Origin: Cornus controversa
Taxonomy: Eukaryota; Streptophyta; Magnoliopsida; Cornales; Cornaceae
Assembly: GCA_026545225.1 (NCBI GenBank)
Contig: CM048845.1
Span: 120,593,033-120,657,032, forward strand
Direction: 5' to 3'
Length of the DNA stretch: 64,000 bases
Shown here: positions 1-12,500 of the stretch, piece by piece
Layout: the number at the start of each line of letters is the position of its first letter
How positions within the stretch are numbered: position 1 is the first letter of the stretch
Program-made: the position numbers and the translations under genes
The notes under the pieces: generated by a model
What the model saw: only the letters and a program-made list of their open reading frames with translations
Databases searched by the model: none
Told to the model about the DNA's origin: nothing

Positions 1-847
1 GGGAATATGTGTCCATCAAGAGGGTCATAAAGGTTGAAACGAAGTCAAATTGAAATAATTCAAACTACACCAAAGAATAAAAGAAAATTGCTTCTGATTA
101 GGTCATGACACTGTATGATAATAAATTACAAAGATGAATTGTTTCTGGGAAGCTACCAAGACAGCATGGGCTGAATTAGAGGCGCCTCATTCCAAGTTCT
201 ATAATTTCTTTAACCTAAAAAGGCAATATTTGCTAGTGGCTACCCAATAATTCTGAATTGCAAGTGCAAATTGTGAACCTAATGCCAATTCATGTTTGAT
301 AAAGATTAAATCTAAAGGAAAAATTACCAAATAAATTTATCAAAACAAATTCGGTACATCGTTCATATATTGTATGAAATTATGTTATAATATGCTAATA
401 TTCACAAAAGAGAAAATGTTCGTAGACTAGATAGATATACATCACTTTGTATTTATAAGCACTTAATATGACAGAGGGATGCTTGTGCAAATAAAGAACT
501 GAGTTTATGAAATGAAGATCAAATATGGTTCATAATATTATGCATTAATAAATTTATTTTTACTTCTTACCTGCATATACTTTGCATTAATAAATATATT
601 GTTTTCGGGATAAGAAGTTTATAGCTTATATGGATAAATAGGAAGCACGAGGTCCTTCTGGCCTGATTTCAGATACTACCATTAATCAGTTCTGAATGGA
701 CAAAGTTATGAATTCAAGAACCATTTCTTAAAAAGATTCAACACTTTCTACCTACATTTTAAACTTAATGTCCTAAAACTTGATAAGTGTTTCATTTGAC
801 ATGCCAAGGCAACAAAAAACTTCACTGGCAAACACAGAACACCTATT
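1..847. other. Intergenic, nothing recognised
   Basis: AT-rich sequence downstream of the PTST1-like gene. I see no conserved protein, no repeat borders and no RNA gene in either strand; open frames here are short and of random composition. Confidence 0.5.
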
Positions 848-1020
848 AATGAGCTATAGCTTAACTGGTATATACCTGAAAAGCTTCCCAAATGACCTCA
901 AACCAAGAGGCCAGGAATTCAAACCAGCAGAGATAAAAGATGGTCAAATGAGCATTTCAAAATTATAACCTACTGAAGCTCTCCCAACACAAACGGCAAC
1001 CAAAGAAAAACAAAAAAAAA
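848..1020 (+). repeat. Possible tRNA-derived SINE
   Basis: A block resembling a polymerase III box A (TAGCTTAACTGG, near 854-865) is followed about 60 bases later by a box-B-like stretch (GGAATTCAAACC, near 913-925), and the segment ends in an A-rich tail at about 1003-1020. This is the layout of plant tRNA-derived SINEs. Box B departs from the consensus and I did not find convincing target-site repeats, so the call is tentative. Confidence 0.35.
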
Positions 1021-1640
1021 AGGAACAGTGTACACAGAGAGTCACAAACAGATATATGAAATTCAAAAGAAGAGAATACAACAAGAGAAAGGAAATCAGG
1101 CTACCAAATTTCTCTAATGATCAGGATTTCTCACCTATTTGTTATGCATTTTCATCAAAAGGCATGTAAAACATCTCCCCTTGATGTGTACCACATTTTT
1201 CCTGGCTAAGATTGTACTATATTATGAAACTGTGTGGCTAAAAATGAAGCACAAGGCCAAAAATATAAAAAAATAGGTAGCTCCAACTTTCATCATAGTT
1301 CTTTCCCATTCTGCTTACTTCCATACTATGTTTAAAAATGCAGTTGCAGCCACCGACACGGTTGCGGCCACGGGCTATAACAGAGGTTACGTAATGGATA
1401 CTGGCTGTCACGGTCGTGAAATTTTTTCAACAATAAGAAAATGATCAAAATGAACTGATATGCAAGGTTTAATTCCAGAAATCAATAAACCATGTTTTTA
1501 ATGTTTTTTTATCAATCTTATTGAATATTCAAAGGCGATTTTATATGATTAATAGTCTAATTAAATTTAAGGCGTTGTTAGCCGTATCAGTGTAATAATT
1601 TGTACTTTGCACTAAATTTATGACCCCAAATTATATTAAA
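1021..1640. other. Intergenic, nothing recognised
   Basis: No gene seen. A GC-richer patch at about 1347-1424 stands out from the AT-rich surroundings and may be the end of an unrecognised transposon. Confidence 0.4.
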
Positions 1641-2053
1641 AAATAAAATAAATAAATTGTTAAGCCGATTCGGGACATTGTTAAGCTCAACTCGTATAGA
1701 TTTCAAGAACACTAAACTCGTGCAAGCCCGTATATATTCATGAACATAGGCTCATAAACAAAGGCTTGTGTATGCTTGTATAGGTTCATGAATGTAGGTT
1801 ATTGCACATAGTTCATGGACATATAAGTTCATGAACATAGGCTTGTGTAAGCTCATAAAAGTCCATGAACCTATGTAGGCTCATATAAGTTCATGAGCAA
1901 GCCAAATTGATCTTGACTATGAGCTCAAACTGAGCTCGAACACGAATATGGTATCAAGGTTAGCTTTTTTTCATTAAATGAACCAAGCCAAGTCAAGCCC
2001 AAGCTTTTCAAAATAATGAGAGCCAAGCCCAAGCTCAGCTTTTCGAGCTCGTT
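1641..2053. repeat. Palindrome-rich repeat with TTCATGAAC motifs
   Basis: The palindrome TTCATGAAC and close variants recur several times between about 1735 and 1905, alternating with 'catagg' and 'ggcttgtgtaagctc' words. The segment ends in a run of 'aagccaagcccaagctcagc' followed by a GAGCTCGTTACA edge. This type of low-complexity palindromic DNA is typical of plant hAT-type MITEs, but I could not define both ends. Confidence 0.35.
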
Positions 2054-2059
2054 ACAATC

Positions 2060-2300
2060 TTAAGGGCAAAAAAAAAGGGCAAACTCAGTGCACGAGACTC
2101 CCACCATTGCGGGGTCTAGGGAGGGTCAGATATACATAACCTTACCTCCACATGCGGAGAGGTTGTATCTTTATTTCGAACACATGACCTTCAGGTCACA
2201 ATGAAGCAACTTTACTGTTGCGCAATTGAACAAACCTATGACCTTCAAGTCACAATGGAGCAACCTTACCTCTAGGTTGTTTCCTTGTTTCAATCCCAAG
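2060..2300 (-). repeat. Au-type SINE, minus strand
   Basis: The segment contains the words typical of the Au SINE family: a GGGCAAACTCAGTGCACGAG block near 2080, GACTCCCACCATTGCGGGGT just after it, an ACATGCGGAGAGG word, and an antisense box-B-like TTCGAACACATGACC near 2177. Read on the minus strand it runs from the tRNA-like head to a T-rich tail at about 2065-2080. The head part 'tgaccttcaagtcacaatgg' is duplicated at about 2230-2260. A related copy lies in both arms of the downstream palindrome. Confidence 0.6.
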
Positions 2301-2381
2301 CTGACCTAGAAATGAACAAGCCGAGCCTGAACAGACTGAAACTTCGACATGACTCAAGTCATTTGCAACCCTAATGCAATT

Positions 2382-2880
2382 TAGGGTGCACACGATTCAG
2401 ATTTGACCAATTTAGAAGTTTTGGAACCAAACCAGTCCCATTGGTTCCATAAAAATTGGAACCAAACCAAACTGTAAAACCAATGGAATCGAACCACGAA
2501 ACGCAAGGGACCGGTTCGATTTGGTTCTGCGATTCAAGGTTTTTTTTAATATTCAGTCCAATAACTAGCACAGGCCCAATAATTCAAGCCCAATCAGTCC
2601 AATTTTCTTTTTCCTGCCAAAAGTACAATTTCACTAATGAAAATCAAAGATCCACATCAGTACAATCTAGCTATTATTCTATAATTTCTATTATATAATA
2701 TATAAACTTATATAATGGTTCGGTTCGGTTCGGTTTGGTCCTGAAGGACCCCAAACCAGAACTGAACCGTTCATAAATGGTTTTATGTTTTTGGAACCGA
2801 GACTAGACCAAACCGTGAAAAAACCAAACCAAATCGACTGGTAAGGTTGACTGGTTCAACCAGTTTCTTTTGCACCCCTA
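2382..2880. mobile_element. hAT-type MITE
   Basis: Terminal inverted repeats TAGGGTGCA and TGCACCCCTA bound a segment full of GGTTCGGTTCGG and AACCGAACC words that fold back on each other. The flanks ATGCAATT (left) and ATTGCAATT (right) look like a slightly decayed 8-base target duplication, as made by hAT transposases. No transposase is encoded; it would move with enzymes supplied elsewhere. Confidence 0.6.
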
Positions 2881-3520
2881 ATTGCAATTGGTGATTGCAA
2901 ATATTGCAACAACAACAATAGAAGGAGGATTTATGGCTTTATAGGCCATGATAAACCATCCCAATTTAAAAAAAGAAAAAGAAAATATAATCATTCTAGT
3001 TTTTCATTAGATGTCATTACTCGTAATTGATTATTAAGTCCACAAACAACTTAAAGCTTACTTTCAAAACAGTAAGTCGCTGGAATCTCAATAATTTTAA
3101 TGTTTCAAAAAGCGAACATTTATACTAGAATAAACCAAAATGTATTTTATCTCGTAGTCTGAGTTGAATCTAGTAGGAATATTGAAATGATGACTCCTGA
3201 AAAGACACGATATTAGAAACAAGTTCTCTAACCTTTTTGAATAATTTATCAGACTTCAAAACCTTGAAGCTAACTCAACTCTAAATAGACAAGTGGAAAT
3301 TATTCTCAGAATCTTAACATGTACTACAAACCAGCATTCTGCAAAACTTTCTAGTTCTTACACATCAGATACAACAAAATAAGATCAAAGAAATATCTAT
3401 TTTAAGTGATAGAAATTCATACTCAGGCACTTAACCCAAAAAACAAAGAAAAAAAAAATTATACCGAGGAAACATCAATTGCTCTGCACAATAGACATGA
3501 CCTGGTCAGTGAATATGAAG
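2881..3520 (-). other. 3' flank and probable 3' UTR of the PTST1-like gene
   Basis: This lies directly downstream of the TAG stop of the minus-strand gene. It contains no other coding sequence I can support. I did not find a clear polyadenylation signal that decides the transcript end. Confidence 0.4.
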
Positions 3521-6500
3521 CTATTCTACAATCAACAAGTTGTTTTCCATTAATCCTTCACCCACAGTGGGAAATTCTGGTGATAGTTGCCACTCTCCAT
3601 CAACCAAGAACTTGATTTCATACCTTCAAAACATAAAATAATGATTTGTAAAAATCACAGCATAAACAATGGTTTAAAGAAGATGACGAAATTTAGGGGC
3701 CCAAGAGATTGGTACCGTCCAGGTCTAAGCATTAGTGTTGTCGAGAACTTTGTGTAAGAACCAGTATACTCCGGTGATAAGTGCTCTCCTTGACTCCAGC
3801 CATCAAAGCTGCCCATTACTTGCACGCTCTGACACCAAAATGTAAAAAACAAAATATACTTCCTCAAAAATTAATGATGTATGCTTCAGTGAAAGACAAT
3901 CAGGATTGTCAAAGTTATTCATATATGGTACTTGGACATCAATTTAAAGTGAAGACATCCACAACCAAAAGGATTCACCGTCAGAGAGTGAAAACAAAAT
4001 AATTAACTTGTAATTGTTCCTTTAAAAATTATAATAATCCCATACATTTGATGAAATGATTCACTTCAAGGGCAACTAAAAGAAAGAAAAAAAGGTATTT
4101 TGAAGGCTATATTAAATCAGTGGAAATCATTCAGTTCCATGCAGTGTCCAAATTATAGTTTGAAAATTGAGAGCACTGCAATTGCCGACACTAATTTAAA
4201 TACCCTGCCATGCATATAACATAAGAAATGCATTTAAATGAATTTTCACATGACATCATACTTCACCTGAGGTAGAGTGAAATAAAAAGCATACAACTAC
4301 GTATTACATTTTATAAAACAGTCATGCTTCTTTATACATAGTTGATGTTCAAGGTAAACGGAAAGTCATTAAATAGTAATGACTATATTGATCTATGGAT
4401 TGATTAATTATGTTTAGTTGAAATGAATTTGTTTGGCTTCAGATCAAATCAGCTTGAAAATAGGCTGATGGAACCAACATAACTGAATTTCAAGTTAAAA
4501 TAGTGGATGAAAGAAGCCATTCACTTTTTTCTTTAGATGAACTGTCTGACATCAACACTTCTATTTAATTGCTCAACGTTTTATGGCAGTAATCACACCC
4601 AAGTGAATAAAAATCAACAAGAGATGCTCATAATAAACGAACCAGTCATTTAACGAGTGAAAAAGAACTGAAGTAGATGACGAAGGTGATTATTTGCTAG
4701 CTCACCTCAGCCATACCATACCAGAATATGTGCACCTCCTTGGATTGTGCAGCATCTACATCCTTTATCTGTTCCTTCAACTTTTCGTGTACAGCTTTAT
4801 AGAAGCAAAAAAATGAAGATAATAAAAATAAGAAGATTTCTTGCAAGTAGTACATGTGGAAATTTCACAAAAACAAAATTATCCTTCAAAATTCTATCAA
4901 GTTGTGTCACATCAAAATAATTGGCCTGGAGAGGAACCTAATAAGGTCCACTTCATCCATGAACTCATCAAACCAGGCCATTGGGGTTTAAAATGCTGCA
5001 TCAAAATTCTGAAGGCATGCATTCAAGTCCAGTGGATCCATCAGGAAGTAGGAAAATCATGCTACATAACTTTCAAGGCCCTGCAATTTGCCTTAACTAT
5101 TATTCTTAGCAGGGCCAGCAACCTCATATAGTCATATCCACAATATGGAAGCACCGTCACTAATTAGGAAGGCTTGATTATGACAAATAATATTTGCTAA
5201 AAAGAAAAACGTGACAAAAATAATCATACCTTCCAATCGTGAAAGAAGGTGAGACTGAATGTATTTTCCATTAATCCTTCTTGACCCTTTTGGAATGCCA
5301 TATTGAGCAATTTCCTCCGCCAATGTGACCAAAGCCTGTCCACGAAAATAGATAAGAGTATTAAATGACTGTCTTGCTTTCCAATCTTTTCTGTCCTAAA
5401 TATGCGTTTACTAGCATAAAGCCAAAATATTATTTTTGTAATTTCCCGTACTAACACTTCCTGGTACCTACAATAAATGAAGTCTTTTCTTCAAATGTGC
5501 CGTCTGTTCCCACTTTTGACTAGGATAAATGTGGAAAGGCAACAAAATATGAGATGCACTGCAAGAATTATCTTTTCTTAAAATTTGAGCCTTTTTCAAA
5601 GGAGACATACAATTTGGGATGGAGGGAGTAGAGGTGGAAAGTTAAGGTGCTATTTTTTTCCGTTCAGGTAACAAGGTTAGATGCTATTCATTCTTATGTA
5701 TTGTTCATATAATAACCATGGTTTATTATTTATCATAAAGCTTTCAGGATCTTAATGCATTGTTCTAAGCCTCTACTAATCCAAATAGATGAAGCTGACT
5801 ATAAGTCTTGAGACGTGCGGAACCCTGAAGAAAATTGATGAGTTTAATGAATGAAATCCATATTTAACCTTTAAAGTCAAAGTGTAATAATGGAATCCAA
5901 AACTTAAGGCCACGCATCAAATTCTCTATGACAATCATATCGTGCAGAGCTTGACCATGGCATCAGTTTAGAAATTGCCCCACATGCAGATAGGTTTTCG
6001 ACAAGGCATACCAACTTGTGTGTAGATTTTTAATTAGCACAAAAACAAATGTATCTACTTGCGTGCAGATTTTTAATTAGCACACAAACAAATGTATCTT
6101 TCTGAAACATAATGCAGAATGTGTTAGAAAAAAGATTTTGTTAATATCACTGATCTCCCCAGCCAAAGTTGTCCAAGCGATATGATATACTGATACAGCC
6201 TTTTGATGTTAACCCTTTAATTTTGATAAAAAAAAAACTTTAGATGACTATTATCCTTGTTTCTATTTCTCTCTGATTTATTTAAATGATATTGAATAAT
6301 GAATACAGTTAAATAATTATTCAACTGTTTCTACGAACCTATTAACTCAGACATTTAAGATAGCATTGCATTATCTATCTACCACATCTTGTAGACTAGT
6401 AGGCATTTTCAATTGTAATGTTGAGGAGTTTCTTTTATTAGCTCAAGAGTGTTCACATTTAGTTAGGAAATTATAAAATCTTTCTGATATTCAGCATTTT

Positions 6501-9500
6501 AATCTAAATAATAATTTTTTAGAGAGAGAACCCCAATGCTCTCTCATTCCCGCTAAGCTTAGGATTTGTCATCACCCACCACCGTAGTAGCGACCATCAG
6601 TGTAATGGATGTGTAAAATGTAACAGACATTACAATGGTGGCTAAAAAGATATGAAATATTTCTCCTTTTGCCCAACTCCCTAAAATGCACCAATACATA
6701 TGCTTAGGGGTGCAAGTTGGGTGGGCCCAGCCCGACGCCAACCCAAAATCATTAACAAGCCCATAATTCGGGTTGGGCAGGTTGCATCGGGTTAGAACTG
6801 TTCTAACCCAAGCCCAACACGATTTATAGAATAACAAGCCCATGCCAGAAAAAAATTGGGTCGGGTTGAGCCCGCCCAAATTGCACCCCTACATACGCTT
6901 TAAGCCAAAAACTCATAAATTTGAAATATAATGATTTAACGAATTTTGCTAAACTTATAAAAATGATTTAAGAAGGGAAAAGTTTATAATGAATTTATTA
7001 TAGACAATACCTAAAATAAATAAATCAAAATAATACAATAAAATAAAAATGAAAAAAATAATTTAAATTATTTATCATGCTATAGTATAAAAACTCATAA
7101 ATTTGAATTATAATGATTTAACAAATTTTGCTAAACTTATAAAAATGATTTAATAAGGGAAAAGTTTATAATGAATTTATTATAGACAATACCTAAAATA
7201 AATAAATAAAAATAATACAATAAAATAAAAATGAAAAAAATAATTTAAATTATTTATCATGCTATAGTATAATATACATGGACTACGCAGAATCTCACAC
7301 TCTAAACATAAAGTACTAATTTATTATGCTAGACTAATAATAAAAAATTTAAAAAAATGATGCAATCAGAAAATTAAAAAAATCAGATAGAAAAATCAAA
7401 TAAAATAATATTAAAATAAAACTAACATCTAATTCTAAAATAAATTATAACAAGCTTGCATTAAAAATTATTTAAATCAATTGAAAACTGAAAAGGAAGA
7501 TAAAGAAAACAAATAAAATATTCATTCTCTTAATGCAAGATCTAAGCTTAAATTACTTACAAAAAAAAAAAAGATCTAAGCTTAATTTTGGAGAATAGAG
7601 CTACATATGTAGAGTGTTGCGGGAGAAAACGAAAACTAACTTTCTGCAAAGAAGTGATGACAATATTACCACTTGACAGTACCACAGGTAATGCATAACT
7701 ACCTTTTTTTTTTTTTTCACTTATGAATTAAAAAGTACTATTATTATTTTTTTCAAAAAGAAATTCTCAAAGAGGAAACAACAAGCAATGTTTTTAGACT
7801 TCTATGTTTTAGTAATCATTAATTGAATTACATATTTTAGTACAAAGGTGACTAGTTTATGATTGATGGTTATGAGAGCATTTTAAAGAAATAATTTAAT
7901 CATATTGCAAATTTGTTAAATTTCGTATCGATATGAATCATATACACTACACCTTATATGAGGGTACCCATTAAGATCTGAATCTTAAAAGAACTTGAAG
8001 TATCCAGTTAAACTTGAACCAAATATCATTTTGGCTTTATAGTTTCAAAACCAAAACAGAATAGTTAGTTTTAAGTCGGTAATTGGATTATTGGGTAACA
8101 TCTAAATGTTTAGATGGTGTACTAGAAAGTATGGTTAAGGCTGTCGGCATGTAGGATTCAGTAAGGATCCGACAAGATCTGAATTCAAATTCAATTACAT
8201 ATACTGTGATCCAAGTTTGAATTTGAGTCCAATGATCCCACATCGACCAAGTTTATATCTAAGATAAATACAAAAATATACCTTAAAAAAATTAGATTAT
8301 CCTCATAGAATATGTATAAATAAATCATATTGTCAAATTCAATGGGACTCAAATCTTAATTGGATCAAATCTAGATAGCTTTGAGTTTGATCTGATTATA
8401 ATTGGATTTTCCCATGTCGAATTTGGGTTTGAACAAACAAATCTTAACAGTCAGATTTAATTAAGTCAATTCCAGTAAGAATTATATAGCCAAACCATTA
8501 AAATCTATATGCACGGTATGTTTGATAATAGTGTTGGAAGTGAAAGTGATAGTGGGGGTGATGGTGCAATATTCTTGCTTTGTGATATTTTAATTTTAAA
8601 GAAAACAAGTACAATTAGTTATGCCTAAAAAGTTGAGAAAGAAGGCTATCAAAATAGAGAATAACTTAAAACCAGTATTTTGCAAATGGTCAGATGTATC
8701 ATGCATTAGCATAAAATAAAATATCAGCCATTATATAATGTCTTTGGAGCTTACCGTGCCAATTACTCACCAACTGATTAATGAGCAGAAAATTAATGAG
8801 GTGTACCCAAACAAGACCTCATTTTCCCATTTTCTCAATTTATATATTTTCTACTCTCTTCTAAGACTCTAAAACACATATTGGAGGCAAGATCTACTGA
8901 TTTGGAGACTAGAAAAATAAAATCCAAGGTTACTTTTTAGATTCATCTTGATTAGGGATGGCAATTCCCTCCCAACCCCATCCCGTTTAAAACCCGTTTA
9001 CGAAACCGTTTAAGGAAACGGGGTAGGGATGGGGTTAGGGAAAATAACCCACGCTTAAACGGGGCGGGGACGGGGTAAGACCCTACCCCGATGGGTACCC
9101 GCCCCGCCTCACCCAGTTTAAGTATATATATATTTATACTTATATATATAATATATAAAGGAAATATTAATAATATATAAAGGAAATATTAATATTATAT
9201 ATATCATACAACTATACAAGTTTATTATATCAGTAATGGATGACTCAATATTAACCATTGTGTTGCATGTACCTAAATGTATGTTTTTGGTGTATATGTA
9301 TCAAAATATCAGATTTATTATTATAAAAAATTTTGCATTAAAAAAAAAGAAAAAGTACAAACGGGGCAGGACGGGAAAAGTTAAACGGTTGTGGGGACGG
9401 AAAAGTCAAAACCCGCCCCGCCCCATTTATACACGATTGGGGGACGGGGAAAGTTAAATAGTTGCAGGGACGGGAAAGTGAAAACCCGCCCCACCCCGCC

Positions 9501-12500
9501 CTGTTGCCATCCCTAATCTTGATGCATCCATCAAATTTGTCATCTAAGGTTTTACATATATATTTATATATATTGAGGTTTTTCACTCCGTATAGCATGA
9601 TATTATATGAATATATATATGGATTTTGTTTGTTAAGATGATCATGATCATCAAGAACTAGTACACCATTCTTTTTGGTGGTGAATTGACTAAAGTCATG
9701 AATCAATAAGGTACAAAATATTTGAATATTTCGTTTTACGAATTATTACTTGTAATTGAAATTGTAGTTATTACTTGTGTTGGTTACTGCATTGTTTTTC
9801 ACAACAGCTAGTACTTTGTTCTTATTTTAATTAGAACCAATATAAAGTTCAATACAATAAGTAAAACATCTTTCTAAGTGTCAAAACATTGACAAAAAAA
9901 AAAATATGACAAACTGATTTCAGAACATACGCATTATTGACTTTTCAGTGGTTTACAGCAGTGACAAGTGTTCCATGTTACGTCTTACTCAATATTCCCA
10001 ATAGTGACCGTTATGTAACCCAATACCGTGATCTAAAACCTAGGTATTAAACTTGCAGTTTTGATCTTAACAATCATGCAATGTCGCAACAGTGGTCTTG
10101 TGGTCCATCCAAGCAAAAGCCCAGATTGTACTCTTTGTTGGGTTTCAAAGAACTAATTGATAAGTCTGACAAATCCAAACTGGGAATCATATATGCTTTA
10201 TCTCTTTGTATAGTTGAATCCATCACTAGTCACAAGGAATTTAAACTTCTTTATATATTAGAGAATAATACTTAAAACAGGTATATCATATTAAATTGGA
10301 CACTTTGTAGCCAAAGGCTCCACTAGTTAAAGGAAATGTTAGGAAAATTTTCACTCCTTGTCTTGATTACTGGAAAACAGAAAGACAAGGATGGTAGGGT
10401 AGTTATATACCTGAACCTCTAGTTCCATGACAGCAAGTTCACTCTTGAAATTAACCAATGCAACCTCCTTCACGTGCAACTGTGGATAACAAAGAAATAA
10501 AGTTTTTTAGTCAAAAGAGGTTATTCCCAACAGAAATCCACAAATTTGCTATGTAGAGTGCTGAGGATTTAATTTTTAATAAATCAAATTGCTTCTTTAA
10601 GGACATAGAGGCAAATATTGCACCTCGTCATCCTTATTTTCAGTGCAAATCTTAAAAAGTTCCATTCAAGATTAATTTTCATGAAGTCATTCAGGTAATG
10701 ACATACTTTTCAATTAAATAGGGTACACCATATGCATGGTGCACAAATAAAGCCAAAAGATAACATAGCTCATTGTCTTAAATTATAAAAGATGGACATA
10801 AATAGAGTACACCAAATGACACAATACAAACATGTCAATGCACGGATGAGCGAGGATCATCAGCAGTACAAGTGTACAATACATGTGTTGTATTGAGTTG
10901 GACAGCACAGGTCATTTCACACAGTAATGCGTAAAATGATCTAGGCCGTCCAAAGTAGTAAAACACGCATGCACAACGGAGGATCCCATCTCTACACAAA
11001 TATGTCGAGCACACAGGGGCGGAACTATGTTCCCAAATTTTGAAAATCCTATTTAATACATTCCTATAAATAGTTGAAATTAAAAATATTGATAAGATTT
11101 ACTTACCAAAAATAATATTAGGCCCCCAAATATTTTGGAAAACCCTATTTAATAGGGCACAATGAATAGTTTAAAGTAAAAATATAAAAAAATAAGGCCA
11201 AATTACATTAAACCCCCCTGTGCATTTTATTTTATTTACTTGCTTTGTGGGATTGCTTAAATTTTTATTGGACTTAAAATTGAATAATCTGAACAATTAA
11301 GCAAAAAGCGAGTAAACGTAATCACTCTCCCTCTAGGTTTTAAATCTAATTTTCGCAGCCACTTCTGCACCGCGCAACTCACAATTGGTATCATAGCAAT
11401 GTTCTCTAATTTGTGAGTAATTCCTTGCGAAGTATTTTTAAAATCAAAATTTATTTTTGTTTTCAAAAATCATCATAGAATCTAATAAGAGAGAGGATGA
11501 ATTCGTTCAACAACCTTATGAGTGTGAGAGATTAAACTTTAAGGATAACAGAAATCTCCTTGCTAGAAAATATGAAAGATTCCTTAAGAATAAAGAGAAT
11601 GAAAATTTTAGAAAAGGAAATTCTTCTAAATGCAAAGGTAAAAATAATAAGAAATATGTTTTAGTTACTTTTCTTGCTATTGCTCATGTTGATAATGATA
11701 CTGCTAATAATTCTTTTTCTGATGCAGGTAAATCTGAAAAATATGCAACATTGAGTGAAGTTGGTTCTAAATGATTCAAATGATGAGAAAGTTGATGGAG
11801 AACCATGTGAAAGCAAGCTGCAAAAAGTCTTTGAAGAATTATTAAAGGCTAACAAGAAGCAGACCAAAAAGCTCAAATTGGTAGAAAAATAGAAAGAAAC
11901 TTTGAAGAAAGAGAATGAAGAGAAACTGAAGTTGATTGAAGAATACAAAGCTGATAATCAAAATCTTCAAAGTAAAGTCAAGTTTCTTGAAAGTGAGATA
12001 AGTCAAGTTATTTCTACTAGAGATACTCTTGTTGCTCGAATTGATTTTCTTGAGCTTGAATTGAAAAAATCACAAGAGAAATTGATTGCATTTACTTTTG
12101 GGCAGATTAAGCTTGATAGCAGGATTAGTGCTGGTAAGCCTGTAGGAGATAAGACTGGACTAGGTTTTGTTAGGTCATCCGAGGGTAAAACTGTTTTTGT
12201 TAAACCCAAGAACTTGAATTTGTTTACACCCAAACCTAAGTTTCAAGTTGAGTCTTTGCATGCTAATGTTGTGTCCAATGTGCTTCATTGTACTTTTTGT
12301 GATAAGAATAGACATAGTCAACACTATTGCTATAAGAAGAGAAAACATTCTAATTTTGATTTTCAAGTGCATAATTCTTTTGCTAAGAATAGGGTCCATG
12401 CTAGAAAGTCATATAATTGGAACAAACCCAAAAATTCTCAAGCTAAAAAGAATTCAAATAAGAAAAAGAATGTTTCTGTTTCTCCACAATATTTTCCTAA

